Positions 18,230 through 34,613 of a DNA stretch of 64,000 nt are shown here, piece by piece. The notes below the pieces were generated by a model, which ran no database searches, was not told where the DNA came from, and saw nothing but the letters and a program-made list of their open reading frames with translations. How positions within the stretch are numbered: the first letter of the stretch is position 1; every line of letters starts with the position of its first letter. Source of the stretch: Brevundimonas pishanensis (GTDB lineage: Bacteria; Pseudomonadota; Alphaproteobacteria; Caulobacterales; Caulobacteraceae); NCBI RefSeq assembly GCF_022750635.1, contig NZ_JAJKBG010000004.1, positions 186,001 to 250,000 on the forward strand, in the 5' to 3' direction. The position numbers were made by a program, and so were the translations under genes.

Positions 18230-19420
18230 TTAGGCAACGATCTTCGAAACGACGCCGGCACCGACGGTGCGGCCGCCTTCACGGATAGCGAAGCGCAGCT
18301 TCTCTTCCATGGCGATCGGGGTGATCAGCTCGACGTCCAGCTCGGCGTTGTCGCCCGGCATGATCATTTCCACGCCTTCCTTGAGGTGAACGATGCCGGT
18401 CACGTCGGTGGTGCGGAAGTAGAACTGCGGACGGTAGTTGGTGAAGAACGGGGTGTGGCGGCCGCCCTCTTCCTTGGTGAGGATGTAGGCCTCAGCAACG
18501 AACTTGGTGTGCGGGGTGATCGAACCCGGCTTGCACAGCACTTGGCCGCGCTCAACGTCTTCACGCTTGGTGCCGCGCAGCAGAACGCCGACGTTGTCAC
18601 CAGCTTGACCTTGGTCCAGCAGCTTGCGGAACATTTCGACGCCCGTGCAGGTCGTCTTTTGAACCGGACGGATGCCGACGATTTCGACTTCTTCACCGAC
18701 CTTGACGATGCCGCGCTCAACGCGACCGGTCACAACCGTACCACGACCCGAGATCGAGAATACGTCTTCAACCGGCATCAGGAAGGCTTGGTCGATCGGA
18801 CGTTCCGGCTGCGGGATGTAGCTGTCGACAGCTTCCATCAGCTTCAGAACGGCGTCTTGACCGATGGCAGCATCGCGGTCTTCAACGGCGGCCAGAGCCG
18901 AACCCTTGATCACCGGAATGTCGTCACCCGGGAAGTTGTACGACGACAGAAGTTCACGAACTTCCATTTCGACGAGCTCGAGCAGCTCTTCGTCGTCGAC
19001 CATGTCAACCTTGTTCAGGAACACGACCAGTGCCGGAACGCCAACCTGACGCGACAGCAGGATGTGCTCGCGGGTTTGCGGCATCGGGCCGTCAGCGGCC
19101 GAGCAAACCAGGATAGCACCGTCCATCTGGGCAGCACCGGTGATCATGTTCTTCACGTAGTCGGCGTGACCCGGGCAGTCCACGTGGGCGTAGTGACGGT
19201 TAGCCGTCTCGTACTCAACGTGCGCGGTGTTGATGGTGATGCCGCGTGCTTTTTCTTCCGGAGCAGCGTCGATGTCTGCGTAGTTCTTTGCAGTCGCGCC
19301 ACCGGCCTTAGCCAGCGTGATGGTGATCGCAGCCGTCAGCGTGGTCTTGCCATGGTCAACGTGACCGATGGTGCCGATGTTGCAGTGCGGCTTAGTGCGT
19401 TCGAACTTTTCCTTGGCCAT
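18230..19420 (-). CDS. tuf: Elongation factor Tu
   Basis: EF-Tu delivers aminoacyl-tRNA to the ribosome. The 396-residue protein starts [20 protein letters not shown] and has the G1 box GHVDHGKT, the G3 box DCPGHADY and the G4 box NKVD, in the usual order. It is the last gene of the rpsL-rpsG-fusA-tuf cluster and has its own terminator. Many alphaproteobacteria carry a second tuf copy; none is seen in this window. Confidence 0.99.
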   Translation of the reverse strand: MAKEKFERTKPHCNIGTIGHVDHGKTTLTAAITITLAKAGGATAKNYADIDAAPEEKARGITINTAHVEYETANRHYAHVDCPGHADYVKNMITGAAQMDGAILVCSAADGPMPQTREHILLSRQVGVPALVVFLNKVDMVDDEELLELVEMEVRELLSSYNFPGDDIPVIKGSALAAVEDRDAAIGQDAVLKLMEAVDSYIPQPERPIDQAFLMPVEDVFSISGRGTVVTGRVERGIVKVGEEVEIVGIRPVQKTTCTGVEMFRKLLDQGQAGDNVGVLLRGTKREDVERGQVLCKPGSITPHTKFVAEAYILTKEEGGRHTPFFTNYRPQFYFRTTDVTGIVHLKEGVEMIMPGDNAELDVELITPIAMEEKLRFAIREGGRTVGAGVVSKIVA

Positions 19421-19536
19421 TTTCTAGCTCCTGGAATCCCCGAACCGGGGACCATTTAGTTTGGGGATATCGATGGGGGGCGATTTGTTACCAAACCGCC
19501 CCGATTTCAAGTCTCAGTCGTCAAAAAGACGGCTGA

Positions 19537-21615
19537 TTAGGCGTACTTCTTGATCACTTCGTCGGCGACGTGTTGCGGCACCGGCTCATAGTGGTCGTAC
19601 TGCATGGTGAACTGTGCACGACCTTGCGACATACCGCGCAGGGTGTTCACGTAACCGAACATGTTGGCCAGCGGCACGAAGGCGTTCACGACAACCGCGT
19701 TACCGCGCATGTCTTGGCCTTGGATCATACCACGACGACCGTTCAGGTCACCGATGACCGAACCCAGGTACTCTTCCGGGGTCACAACTTCGACGGCCAT
19801 GATCGGCTCGAGCAGCTTCGGTGCACCCTTTTCCTTCAGTTCCTTGAAGGCAGCGCGCGAAGCGATTTCGAAGGCCAGGACCGAGGAGTCGACGTCGTGG
19901 AAGGCGCCGTCGATCAGGGTTGCCTTGACGTCGATGACCGGGAAGCCAGCCAGCAGGCCGTTTTCCTTGGCCGACTTCAGGCCCTTTTCAACACCAGGGA
20001 TGTATTCCTTCGGAACAGCACCGCCGACGATGGCCGACTCGAACACGAAGTCCGAACCCGGTTCACCCGGCTCGAAGACCAGCTTGACGCGTGCAAACTG
20101 ACCGGTACCACCGGTTTGCTTCTTGTGGGTGTAGTCGATCTCGACCTTTTTGCCGATCGATTCACGATAGGCAACCTGCGGAGCACCGATGGTCGCTTCG
20201 ACCTTGTAGGTACGCTTCAGGATGTCGATCTTGATGTCGAGGTGCAGCTCGCCCATGCCCTTCAGGATCGTTTGGCCCGACTCGTGGTCGGTCGAAACGG
20301 TGAACGAAGGATCTTCCGAAGCCAGCTTGGCCAGAGCCACGCCCAGCTTCTCTTGGTCGGCCTTGGTCTTCGGCTCAACAGCGATTTCGATAACCGGTGC
20401 CGGGAATTCCATGCGCTCGAGGATGACCGGCGACTTCAGCGGATCACACAGGGTGTCGCCGGTGCGGGTTTCCTTGAGGCCTGCCAGAGCGACGATGTCG
20501 CCAGCATAGGCTTCCTTGATGTCTTCACGGTTGTTCGAGTGCATCTGCAGCATACGACCGACGCGCTCACGCTTGTCACGGGTCGAGTTCAGCAGCGACT
20601 GGCCGGTTTCCATCGTGCCCGAGTACAGGCGGCAGAAGGTGATCGAACCAACGAACGGGTCGTCCATGATCTTGAACGCCAGAACCGACAGCGGCTCTTC
20701 GTCCGAAGCCTTACGGGTAACCGGCTCTTCGGTCTTGAAGTCGATGCCCGGGGTTGCCGGGATGTCGAGCGGCGAAGGCAGGTAGTCAACTACTGCGTCG
20801 AGCAGCGGCTGAACGCCCTTGTTCTTGAAGGCCGAGCCAGCGAGGATCGGGTAGAAGTGACCTTCGATAACAGCCTTACGGATGCAGCGCTTCAGCACTT
20901 CAACCGACGGCTCGTCGCCACCGAGGTAAGCTTCCATGGCTTCGTCGTCGATTTCGACGGCGTTATCGACAAGGTACTGACGCGCTGCAGCAACAGCGTC
21001 AGCCATGTCGGCCGGGATTTCGCGGACGTCAGCAGCAGCGCCAACAGCGTCGGTTTCCCAGATCAGGGCCTTCATTTCGACCAGGTCGACAACGCCCTTC
21101 AGGTTCGATTCCGAACCGATCGGCAGTTGGATCGGCACAGCCTTGGCGCCCAGGCGATCGCGGATCGATTCAACCGACTTGTCGAAGTCAGCACCGATCT
21201 TGTCCATCTTGTTGACGAACACGATACGCGGAACTTTGTACTTGTCAGCCTGACGCCAGACGGTTTCGGTCTGCGGCTCAACGCCGGCGTTACCGTCCAG
21301 AACGGTCACAGCACCGTCGAGCACGCGCAGCGAACGTTCGACTTCGATGGTGAAGTCAACGTGGCCTGGGGTGTCGATGATGTTCAGGCGCTTACCTTGC
21401 CAGAAGGCGGTGGTAGCAGCCGAGGTGATGGTGATACCGCGTTCTTGTTCCTGGTCCATCCAGTCCATGGTCGAGGCACCATCGTGCGTCTCGCCCATTT
21501 TGTGGTTCTTACCGGTGTAGAACAGGATGCGCTCGGTCGTCGTGGTCTTACCCGCGTCGATGTGAGCCATGATACCGAAGTTACGGTAGTCTTCGATTTT
21601 GTGTGTACGGGCCAT
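19537..21615 (-). CDS. fusA: Elongation factor G
   Basis: EF-G drives translocation. The 692-residue product has [19 protein letters not shown] (G1), DTPGHVDFT (G3) and [10 protein letters not shown] (G4), then the usual domains II-V ending [11 protein letters not shown]. It has normal length with no disruption. The upstream spacer after rpsG (150 bp) is unusually structured, with three hairpins, and the spacer to tuf is 116 bp. Confidence 0.99.
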   Translation of the reverse strand: MARTHKIEDYRNFGIMAHIDAGKTTTTERILFYTGKNHKMGETHDGASTMDWMDQEQERGITITSAATTAFWQGKRLNIIDTPGHVDFTIEVERSLRVLDGAVTVLDGNAGVEPQTETVWRQADKYKVPRIVFVNKMDKIGADFDKSVESIRDRLGAKAVPIQLPIGSESNLKGVVDLVEMKALIWETDAVGAAADVREIPADMADAVAAARQYLVDNAVEIDDEAMEAYLGGDEPSVEVLKRCIRKAVIEGHFYPILAGSAFKNKGVQPLLDAVVDYLPSPLDIPATPGIDFKTEEPVTRKASDEEPLSVLAFKIMDDPFVGSITFCRLYSGTMETGQSLLNSTRDKRERVGRMLQMHSNNREDIKEAYAGDIVALAGLKETRTGDTLCDPLKSPVILERMEFPAPVIEIAVEPKTKADQEKLGVALAKLASEDPSFTVSTDHESGQTILKGMGELHLDIKIDILKRTYKVEATIGAPQVAYRESIGKKVEIDYTHKKQTGGTGQFARVKLVFEPGEPGSDFVFESAIVGGAVPKEYIPGVEKGLKSAKENGLLAGFPVIDVKATLIDGAFHDVDSSVLAFEIASRAAFKELKEKGAPKLLEPIMAVEVVTPEEYLGSVIGDLNGRRGMIQGQDMRGNAVVVNAFVPLANMFGYVNTLRGMSQGRAQFTMQYDHYEPVPQHVADEVIKKYA

Positions 21616-21635
21616 TGGTCTTGCCTTCCGGAGTA

Positions 21636-21754
21636 CTCGCGGACGCCGCGAGCGCCCCGTTGTGTCGGATATGACGGCGCGGGCGATTCAATCAGAATGC
21701 CCGCGCCAGATCGTCTTAGATCGCGTCCGTCCTCATACCGGGGTACGAGGACGG
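21636..21754. other. Three hairpins in the rpsG-fusA spacer
   Basis: Perfect stems at 21636-21642/21646-21652 (CTCGCGG/CCGCGAG), 21676-21684/21699-21707 (GGCGCGGGC/GCCCGCGCC) and 21727-21734/21747-21754 (CCGTCCTC/GAGGACGG). On the minus (coding) strand none is followed by a T-run, so they are more likely processing or stability elements than terminators. Confidence 0.6.
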
Positions 21755-21765
21755 TTTTAAGACGC

Positions 21766-22239
21766 TTACCAGCGGTAGTGGCTGAAGGCGCGGTTGGCTT
21801 CGGCCATCTTGTGGGTGTCTTCGCGCTTCTTGACCGAGGTGCCGCGGTTGTTCGAGGCGTCCAACAGTTCAGCAGCCAGCTTCTCGGTCATGGTGTTTTC
21901 ACCACGCTTGCGAGCAGCGTTTACCAGCCAACGGATGGCCAGGGCGCGACGACGGTCCGGACGAACTTCAACCGGAACCTGGTAGGTAGCACCACCCACG
22001 CGGCGCGAACGAACTTCGACCGACGGAGCGACGTTTTCCAGAGCCTGGTGGAAGGTTTCCACTGCGGTCTGGTCTTTCTTCTTTTCAGCCAGGATGTCGA
22101 AAGCACCGTAAACGATGTTTTCGGCAACAGCCTTCTTACCTTCGTACATGACGTAGTTCATGAACTTGGTAACGATCAGATCACCAAACTTGGGATCCGG
22201 CAGAACTTCACGCTTCTGGGCGCGGTGACGACGGGACAT
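21766..22239 (-). CDS. rpsG: 30S ribosomal protein S7
   Basis: S7 starts assembly of the small-subunit head and in E. coli autoregulates the str operon. The 157-residue product starts [20 protein letters not shown] and contains [18 protein letters not shown], both near consensus. It follows rpsL by 45 bases. Confidence 0.98.
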   Translation of the reverse strand: MSRRHRAQKREVLPDPKFGDLIVTKFMNYVMYEGKKAVAENIVYGAFDILAEKKKDQTAVETFHQALENVAPSVEVRSRRVGGATYQVPVEVRPDRRRALAIRWLVNAARKRGENTMTEKLAAELLDASNNRGTSVKKREDTHKMAEANRAFSHYRW

Positions 22240-22284
22240 GAGAGTATCCTCTTAAATCTTGTAGAGCGCAGGAACGCGAATGGC

Positions 22285-22659
22285 TTATTTCGGACGCTTC
22301 GCACCGTAGTGCGAACGACGTTGCTTACGGTCCTTAACGCCTTGGGTATCCAGCACACCGCGCAGGATGTGGTAACGGACACCCGGAAGGTCCTTCACGC
22401 GGCCGCCGCGGATGAGCACAACCGAGTGCTCTTGCAGGTTGTGGCCTTCACCCGGGATGTAGCAAACAGCTTCAACGCCGTTCTTTGCCAGGCGAACCTT
22501 GGCAACCTTACGAAGTGCCGAGTTCGGCTTCTTCGGGGTCGTGGTGTAAACGCGGGTGCAAACGCCGCGGCGCTGGGGCGAACCCTCGAGGGCCGGAACC
22601 TTGTTACGAACGGGCTTCGGCTTACGCGGCTTGCGGATCAGCTGGTTGATCGTGGGCAT
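22285..22659 (-). CDS. rpsL: 30S ribosomal protein S12
   Basis: S12 takes part in decoding. The 124-residue product starts [20 protein letters not shown] and contains [19 protein letters not shown] and the [15 protein letters not shown] segment. The lysines associated with streptomycin binding in other bacteria (in KKPNSALRK and RVKDLPG) are unchanged. The ATG at 22659 is clear; the in-frame extension to 22782 is not conserved. First gene of this cluster, with a 230-nt leader holding a terminator-like hairpin. Confidence 0.98.
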   Translation of the reverse strand: MPTINQLIRKPRKPKPVRNKVPALEGSPQRRGVCTRVYTTTPKKPNSALRKVAKVRLAKNGVEAVCYIPGEGHNLQEHSVVLIRGGRVKDLPGVRYHILRGVLDTQGVKDRKQRRSHYGAKRPK

Positions 22660-22786
22660 TCGAATTCGTCTCTTTTTCGATGTGGAGGCGTGTGCCTTTC
22701 GGCCGGAGCGCCTCATTGCCTTCTTTTGAACGACCCTAAGGTCGCCCGGGGTTGGTATTCGAGCCGAAAGAGCGTCTTCCAAACGG

Positions 22787-22818
22787 AAAAACCGGAACGC
22801 GCGCTTTGGGCGTTCCGG
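22787..22818 (-). terminator. Terminator-like hairpin in rpsL leader (possible attenuator)
   Basis: A perfect 9-bp stem, CCGGAACGC (22792-22800) with GCGTTCCGG (22810-22818), is followed on the minus strand by TTTTT. It lies between the candidate promoter and rpsL, and no upstream minus-strand gene needs it as a terminator, so an attenuator is plausible. Confidence 0.6.
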
Positions 22819-22892
22819 CGGGACACAGCCCGACCGTCAAGTTGTCACTCGTTCAGCGGACAGCGAACTGCCCACGTCTCGAAAGTGAGCGG

Positions 22893-22921
22893 CTTGTACG
22901 TGTGTGGGGGCTGTCCGTCAA
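22893..22921 (-). promoter_or_regulatory. Candidate promoter of the str operon
   Basis: On the minus strand TTGACG (22916-22921) and TACAAG (22893-22898) are 17 bp apart. The start would be near 22886, giving a leader of about 227 nt that includes the hairpin at 22787-22818. Confidence 0.45.
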
Positions 22922-23014
22922 GTTCGTCTGATATCCGCGTTTAGAATTAGGTAATATGTAACGCCACTTTTCCAACGTAATATTTCGCAAGCGTGCAGGG
23001 TTGGAGGACATTCC

Positions 23015-23824
23015 TTGACGACGGTGCACCTGCCGATTGCCTTCCTGCCCCCGGAAAAACCCAAGCCGAGCAAGGCGGTGTGGGTCGTTGCGTCCGTCGT
23101 ATTCCACCTCGGTGTATTGGCTCTGGGCCTGATCTGGGCACCCCAGCCCCTCAGGCGGGATGACAACGCCTCGCGGCCCACCATCTATGTAGATATAGAA
23201 CCTGTCGTCCTCCCCCGCGAGGTTCCCGCGCGCGTGCGTCCTCGCGAATCCGCCGCCTCCGATTCTACGTCCCCTTCACGCGGAGCACCCACAACGCCGG
23301 TCCCTCGTGAAGCCCGCAATCTGCCCGCGACGACAGGGGTGGCCTCTTCGGCAGATGCGGACACCGGGCCAACGTCCCAGCCTTCCAATGGCCAATGGGC
23401 CTATCGTCCTGAAAGTACAGGCAGCGCCGTAGCGCGGACCCTACGCACCTCCCCTATCGGGTGCGACTATCCCGAGCGGTTGTCCGACAGCGAGCGGGCC
23501 ATATGTAATGAGCGAGCCACCAACCGCGCCGTCCGGGAATTGGAACGCGGTCAGCGTATTACCGGAACGGGCGACGCTCGCCGCGACGGCGCGCTTCAGC
23601 GCGAAGGCACGGCGCGACTTCGTAACTTCAACTCCCGCCGCCTTCCCATAACGAATGACGAAGTCGGCAACGGTCGTCCCTCCGACAGTGTAGGGTCCAA
23701 TCTTGGTATCGGTCCCGCAGGGCGGCACCTCGATTCATCGCTTCAACCGGACGCTTATGGGCCGGTTCAGACCAAGCGACGCGACGGCCCTCCCGAGGAC
23801 CGGATCCAACGGACACCGCATTAA
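23015..23824 (+). CDS. TonB-anchor-like membrane protein with novel C-x13-C module (paralogue A)
   Basis: A 269-residue protein that I cannot assign to a named family. Start is TTG, supported by GGAGGA six bases upstream. A basic N-terminus leads into one membrane helix (about residues 21-41) with S27 and H31, the same S-x3-H spacing as in the TonB membrane helix. A Pro/Ser/Thr-rich stretch follows, then a conserved module: WAYRPE (W128), C150, LSD, C164, ERGQRITGTGDARRDGALQR and ARLRNFNSRR. The same module occurs in the next gene. There is no TonB C-terminal domain. I infer an inner-membrane protein with a periplasmic tail, possibly working with ExbBD-like proteins; the role is unknown. Confidence 0.7.
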   Translation: MTTVHLPIAFLPPEKPKPSKAVWVVASVVFHLGVLALGLIWAPQPLRRDDNASRPTIYVDIEPVVLPREVPARVRPRESAASDSTSPSRGAPTTPVPREARNLPATTGVASSADADTGPTSQPSNGQWAYRPESTGSAVARTLRTSPIGCDYPERLSDSERAICNERATNRAVRELERGQRITGTGDARRDGALQREGTARLRNFNSRRLPITNDEVGNGRPSDSVGSNLGIGPAGRHLDSSLQPDAYGPVQTKRRDGPPEDRIQRTPH

Positions 23825-23935
23825 CAAGAAATCAGCGTTCTCAACTTCATGTGACACACTGGCGGTAACGCCGTGACTCGGCTCTTGTGAGGTTGTCCGT
23901 ATGGCGTGCCCCAGAACCTCCCTTAGAGGTAGCCC

Positions 23936-25126
23936 ATGAGTTTCAGCCTGTCGGCACCCCCGCCGCCTATTACGCCCTCGCCGCGCCGTCAGCGCGGTGC
24001 ATTGCTGGTGGCATCTGCGCTGATCCACATCGCCGTATTGGTGCCGGTCGCGCTCAATACGGTGTTCCTGCCGAAGTTCGAGGACGATGACAGCTTCGAG
24101 GTTTGGATCGACATGCCGCGCGATACACCGCGACCGACGCCCAAGCCTCAGGAGCGTCGTGAGCAGCCGCCCGTCGTCGAAGAGACCGACGTCCCCCTCC
24201 CTGAAGAAACCAAGGTCGATCCCGTTCGCGAGCAGCTGATCGAAAAGATCGTCGCCGCCAACCCGCAGATCACCCAGGAACAGCTTTCGGCAATCCTGCC
24301 GCAGATCGTCGAGCAAAAGCCGCAGGTTTCAGAACGTCTGGAAATGACGCAGGGCGCACAGGTCAGTGACCTGAACAATAGCACCCTGCCCGGCCTGGCC
24401 GCGCCGGTGACCCGCCCTGTTATCGAAGCCATCGATGGTCCGACGGCGAACACGCAGATCGCGCCCCTGGACAGCTCTGCTCTCCCTTCCCTACAGTCCG
24501 CAGAGCGCGAAGGTCAGGCGTCCCAGTCCGACATGGGCTCTCCGGATACGCCTATCCCGCGCCGGGCGCGGATCGACGATGAAGCCGAAGCTGCCTTGGC
24601 CGCCGCTGCACGGGGCGGTGCGCTGGACGACGCGTGGACTTATCGCCCCGAGGCGGGTGGAGCCGCGCGCTCGCAAGGCGGTCAACGCACCGACCCCATG
24701 GCGGGTCAGGGCGGGCTGGCGGGCAACACGGCCACCCAGACGGGCCGCATCTATTATGGGCAGGGGTCCACGCCCGTGGACTGCACCCAGCCCCAGATGC
24801 TCAGCGACATCCAGCGCCTGTCGTGCGACAGCGCGGACCAGCGCCGCATCCGTCAGGCGATTGAGCGGGGCGTCCGCGTTCAGGGCAGCGGCAATGGAGC
24901 CCGCGATGCTCAACTGGGTGCTGTCGGCGCTGCCCGCATGGAAAACTATGAGGCCCTCCGCCGGCCCGCATCGGGCGGAACGGGCAACCCCATTCTCGAT
25001 ACCACGGGCTCGGGTCGCGGTGCCGAACTGGATGCCATGTCAGGTACCGATCGCGGGGTGAGCAAACTTCAGCAACAGATCGGTGCCAGCAACGGCCCGC
25101 GACCACCACCTCGCGGTAACGACTAA
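23936..25126 (+). CDS. TonB-anchor-like membrane protein with novel C-x13-C module (paralogue B)
   Basis: A 396-residue relative of the preceding gene. It has one membrane helix (about residues 21-44) with S27 and H31 at exactly the same positions, then an acidic/Pro-rich region (PRPTPKPQERREQPP), a Gln-rich helical stretch (about 97-135) and the shared module: TYRPE (W234), C283, LSD, C297, ERGVRVQGSGNGARDAQL and AARMENYEALRR. The two cysteines are 14 residues apart in both proteins. A GAGGT site lies about six bases before the ATG. It follows paralogue A by 111 bases on the same strand and ends in a strong terminator. Function unknown. Confidence 0.7.
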   Translation: MSFSLSAPPPPITPSPRRQRGALLVASALIHIAVLVPVALNTVFLPKFEDDDSFEVWIDMPRDTPRPTPKPQERREQPPVVEETDVPLPEETKVDPVREQLIEKIVAANPQITQEQLSAILPQIVEQKPQVSERLEMTQGAQVSDLNNSTLPGLAAPVTRPVIEAIDGPTANTQIAPLDSSALPSLQSAEREGQASQSDMGSPDTPIPRRARIDDEAEAALAAAARGGALDDAWTYRPEAGGAARSQGGQRTDPMAGQGGLAGNTATQTGRIYYGQGSTPVDCTQPQMLSDIQRLSCDSADQRRIRQAIERGVRVQGSGNGARDAQLGAVGAARMENYEALRRPASGGTGNPILDTTGSGRGAELDAMSGTDRGVSKLQQQIGASNGPRPPPRGND

Positions 25127-25135
25127 GCGGAAAGC

Positions 25136-25174
25136 AAAAAGGGCGGTGTCTTGCGACACCGCCCTTCTTTTCTT
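25136..25174. terminator. Bidirectional terminator between paralogue B and rpoC
   Basis: A 10-bp stem GGGCGGTGTC (25141-25150) with GACACCGCCC (25155-25164), loop TTGC, has AAAAA on the left and TTCTTTTC on the right, so it can serve both convergent genes. Confidence 0.9.
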
Positions 25175-25197
25175 TCAGCCTAGGCCGGAAGTCTGGA

Positions 25198-29388
<4,191 letters not shown>

Positions 29389-29452
29389 CTTTTTTCCTTC
29401 TGCGGCAGGAGCCGCGAAAATCATTCAGAGCAGAGGGGCTGATTTAAAGGGC

Positions 29453-29476
29453 CCCTCCCCGCCGCTGCGGGGAGGG
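29453..29476 (-). other. Hairpin between rpoB and rpoC
   Basis: A perfect 10-bp stem CCCTCCCCGC (29453-29462) with GCGGGGAGGG (29467-29476), tetraloop CGCT. On the minus strand it is followed by GGCCC then TTTAAAT, so termination would be weak. It may mark RNase processing or fine-tuning between rpoB and rpoC. Confidence 0.65.
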
Positions 29477-29488
29477 AAACTTTTCGGA

Positions 29489-33604
<4,116 letters not shown>

Positions 33605-33926
33605 TCTGTTTTCCCAATAGTGAGCCCCGTGAAGGACCCAGCTCTCAATGCAGCAGCCACGGCACGCCAATCGGCGGTCCGTGACCGTTAAACGTCTTTC
33701 GGCATCCACCCTCGAACTGCCGGGCAGAACAGGATGCCTGAAATGTCACGCTCCCTTGGGAAGGAGCGACGCCTTCGCACCGGTTTGGAGGGCTTCAAAC
33801 CGGGCCTCGGCGCTAATGCGCGGATTCATGGAATCTACGAAGCGGCCATATATAACGCTTGACGCGGCAAAATAAAGACCCTTTGGGCGTTTTAAGCGGG
33901 TTCTGGCACCTTACGGTTTCCGTGTT
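33605..33926. other. Divergent region upstream of rpoB
   Basis: About 320 bases without a gene between rpoB (minus) and the FKBP gene (plus). On the minus strand it holds two hairpins (33749-33768 and 33780-33803, the latter CCGGTTTG/CAAACCGG) and an AT-rich TATATA element near 33850-33855 that could be part of the rpoB promoter. A TTGACG on the plus strand at 33860-33865 lacks a good -10 partner. Nothing else was recognised. Confidence 0.5.
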
Positions 33927-34472
33927 ATGCCTAAGCCCATGAATCGCGCTGTCTCCACCCTGATCGCCGCCACCTTGCTGGCCCTGCCCGTCTCTACCAT
34001 GGCGCAGGAAACGCCTTCCGACGCCATGGTCGCCTATGAGCGTGCCGTCGCCGAACAGCGCGCGGCGCAGGCCACGTGGGAAGCCGGACAGCTTGCCTAT
34101 CAAAACTGGAACAAGGCGCGGCGGGGCTGGACGACAACCGAAAGCGGCCTGCAGTACCGCCGCGTCGGCAAGGCTAAGCCCAATGCCCCGCAACCCGCCG
34201 AGACGGACACTGTGAGCGTTCATTACCGCGGGACCTTCATCGACGGCCGCGAGTTCGACAGCTCCTATTCGCGCAACGAACCGACCAGCTTCCCTTTGAA
34301 CCGCGTTATCAAGGGCTGGACCGAGGGCGTGGGCCTGATGCGCGAAGGCGAAAAATACGAGTTCGTCATCCCCGCCAACCTGGCCTACGGCGAGCGTTGG
34401 GTCGGCGGCAGCTTGATCCCGCCGGGCTCGGCCCTTCTGTTCACTGTCGAACTTTTGAAGGTCAATCCGTAA
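33927..34472 (+). CDS. FKBP-type peptidyl-prolyl isomerase, exported
   Basis: A 181-residue protein with an N-terminal signal peptide (hydrophobic core STLIAATLLALPVS, cleavage near TMAQ). A helical stretch is followed by a complete FKBP domain: DTVSVHYRGTFIDGREFDSS, VIKGWTEGVGLMREGEKYEF and PPGSALLFTVELLKV. It probably folds proteins in the periplasm, like Mip/FklB relatives. Start at 33927 is tentative; MNRAVST at 33939 is an alternative. It stands divergent to rpoB and upstream of two peptidase genes, but a 140-bp gap suggests separate promoters. Confidence 0.9.
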   Translation: MPKPMNRAVSTLIAATLLALPVSTMAQETPSDAMVAYERAVAEQRAAQATWEAGQLAYQNWNKARRGWTTTESGLQYRRVGKAKPNAPQPAETDTVSVHYRGTFIDGREFDSSYSRNEPTSFPLNRVIKGWTEGVGLMREGEKYEFVIPANLAYGERWVGGSLIPPGSALLFTVELLKVNP

Positions 34473-34613
34473 GCACGACCGAGCCCAAGTGGCCGCAATC
34501 GTGGATTAAAATCACCGACGGGCCGCAATACGCTTGACGTAGGGCGGCGCGCGCGGCTTGCCTTCCCCCGACATGTTTTTGCCGCCTGGCGGCCTTCCTT
34601 GGGGGAACACCGT

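Larger units (their letters stand above)
22660..23014. other. Divergent control region between rpsL and the 23015 gene
   Basis: About 355 bases with no gene. It holds the candidate rpsL promoter (22893-22921), a second TTGACG on the minus strand near 22833-22838 without a good -10, the leader hairpin (22787-22818), and the strong GGAGGA ribosome binding site of the 23015 gene (23003-23008). No clear promoter was found for the plus-strand gene. Confidence 0.6.

Noticed and set aside
19570..22944. 1124-residue plus-strand open frame across fusA-rpsG-rpsL
   Set aside because: Antisense to three certain genes; arises from their codon bias and has no recognisable domain.
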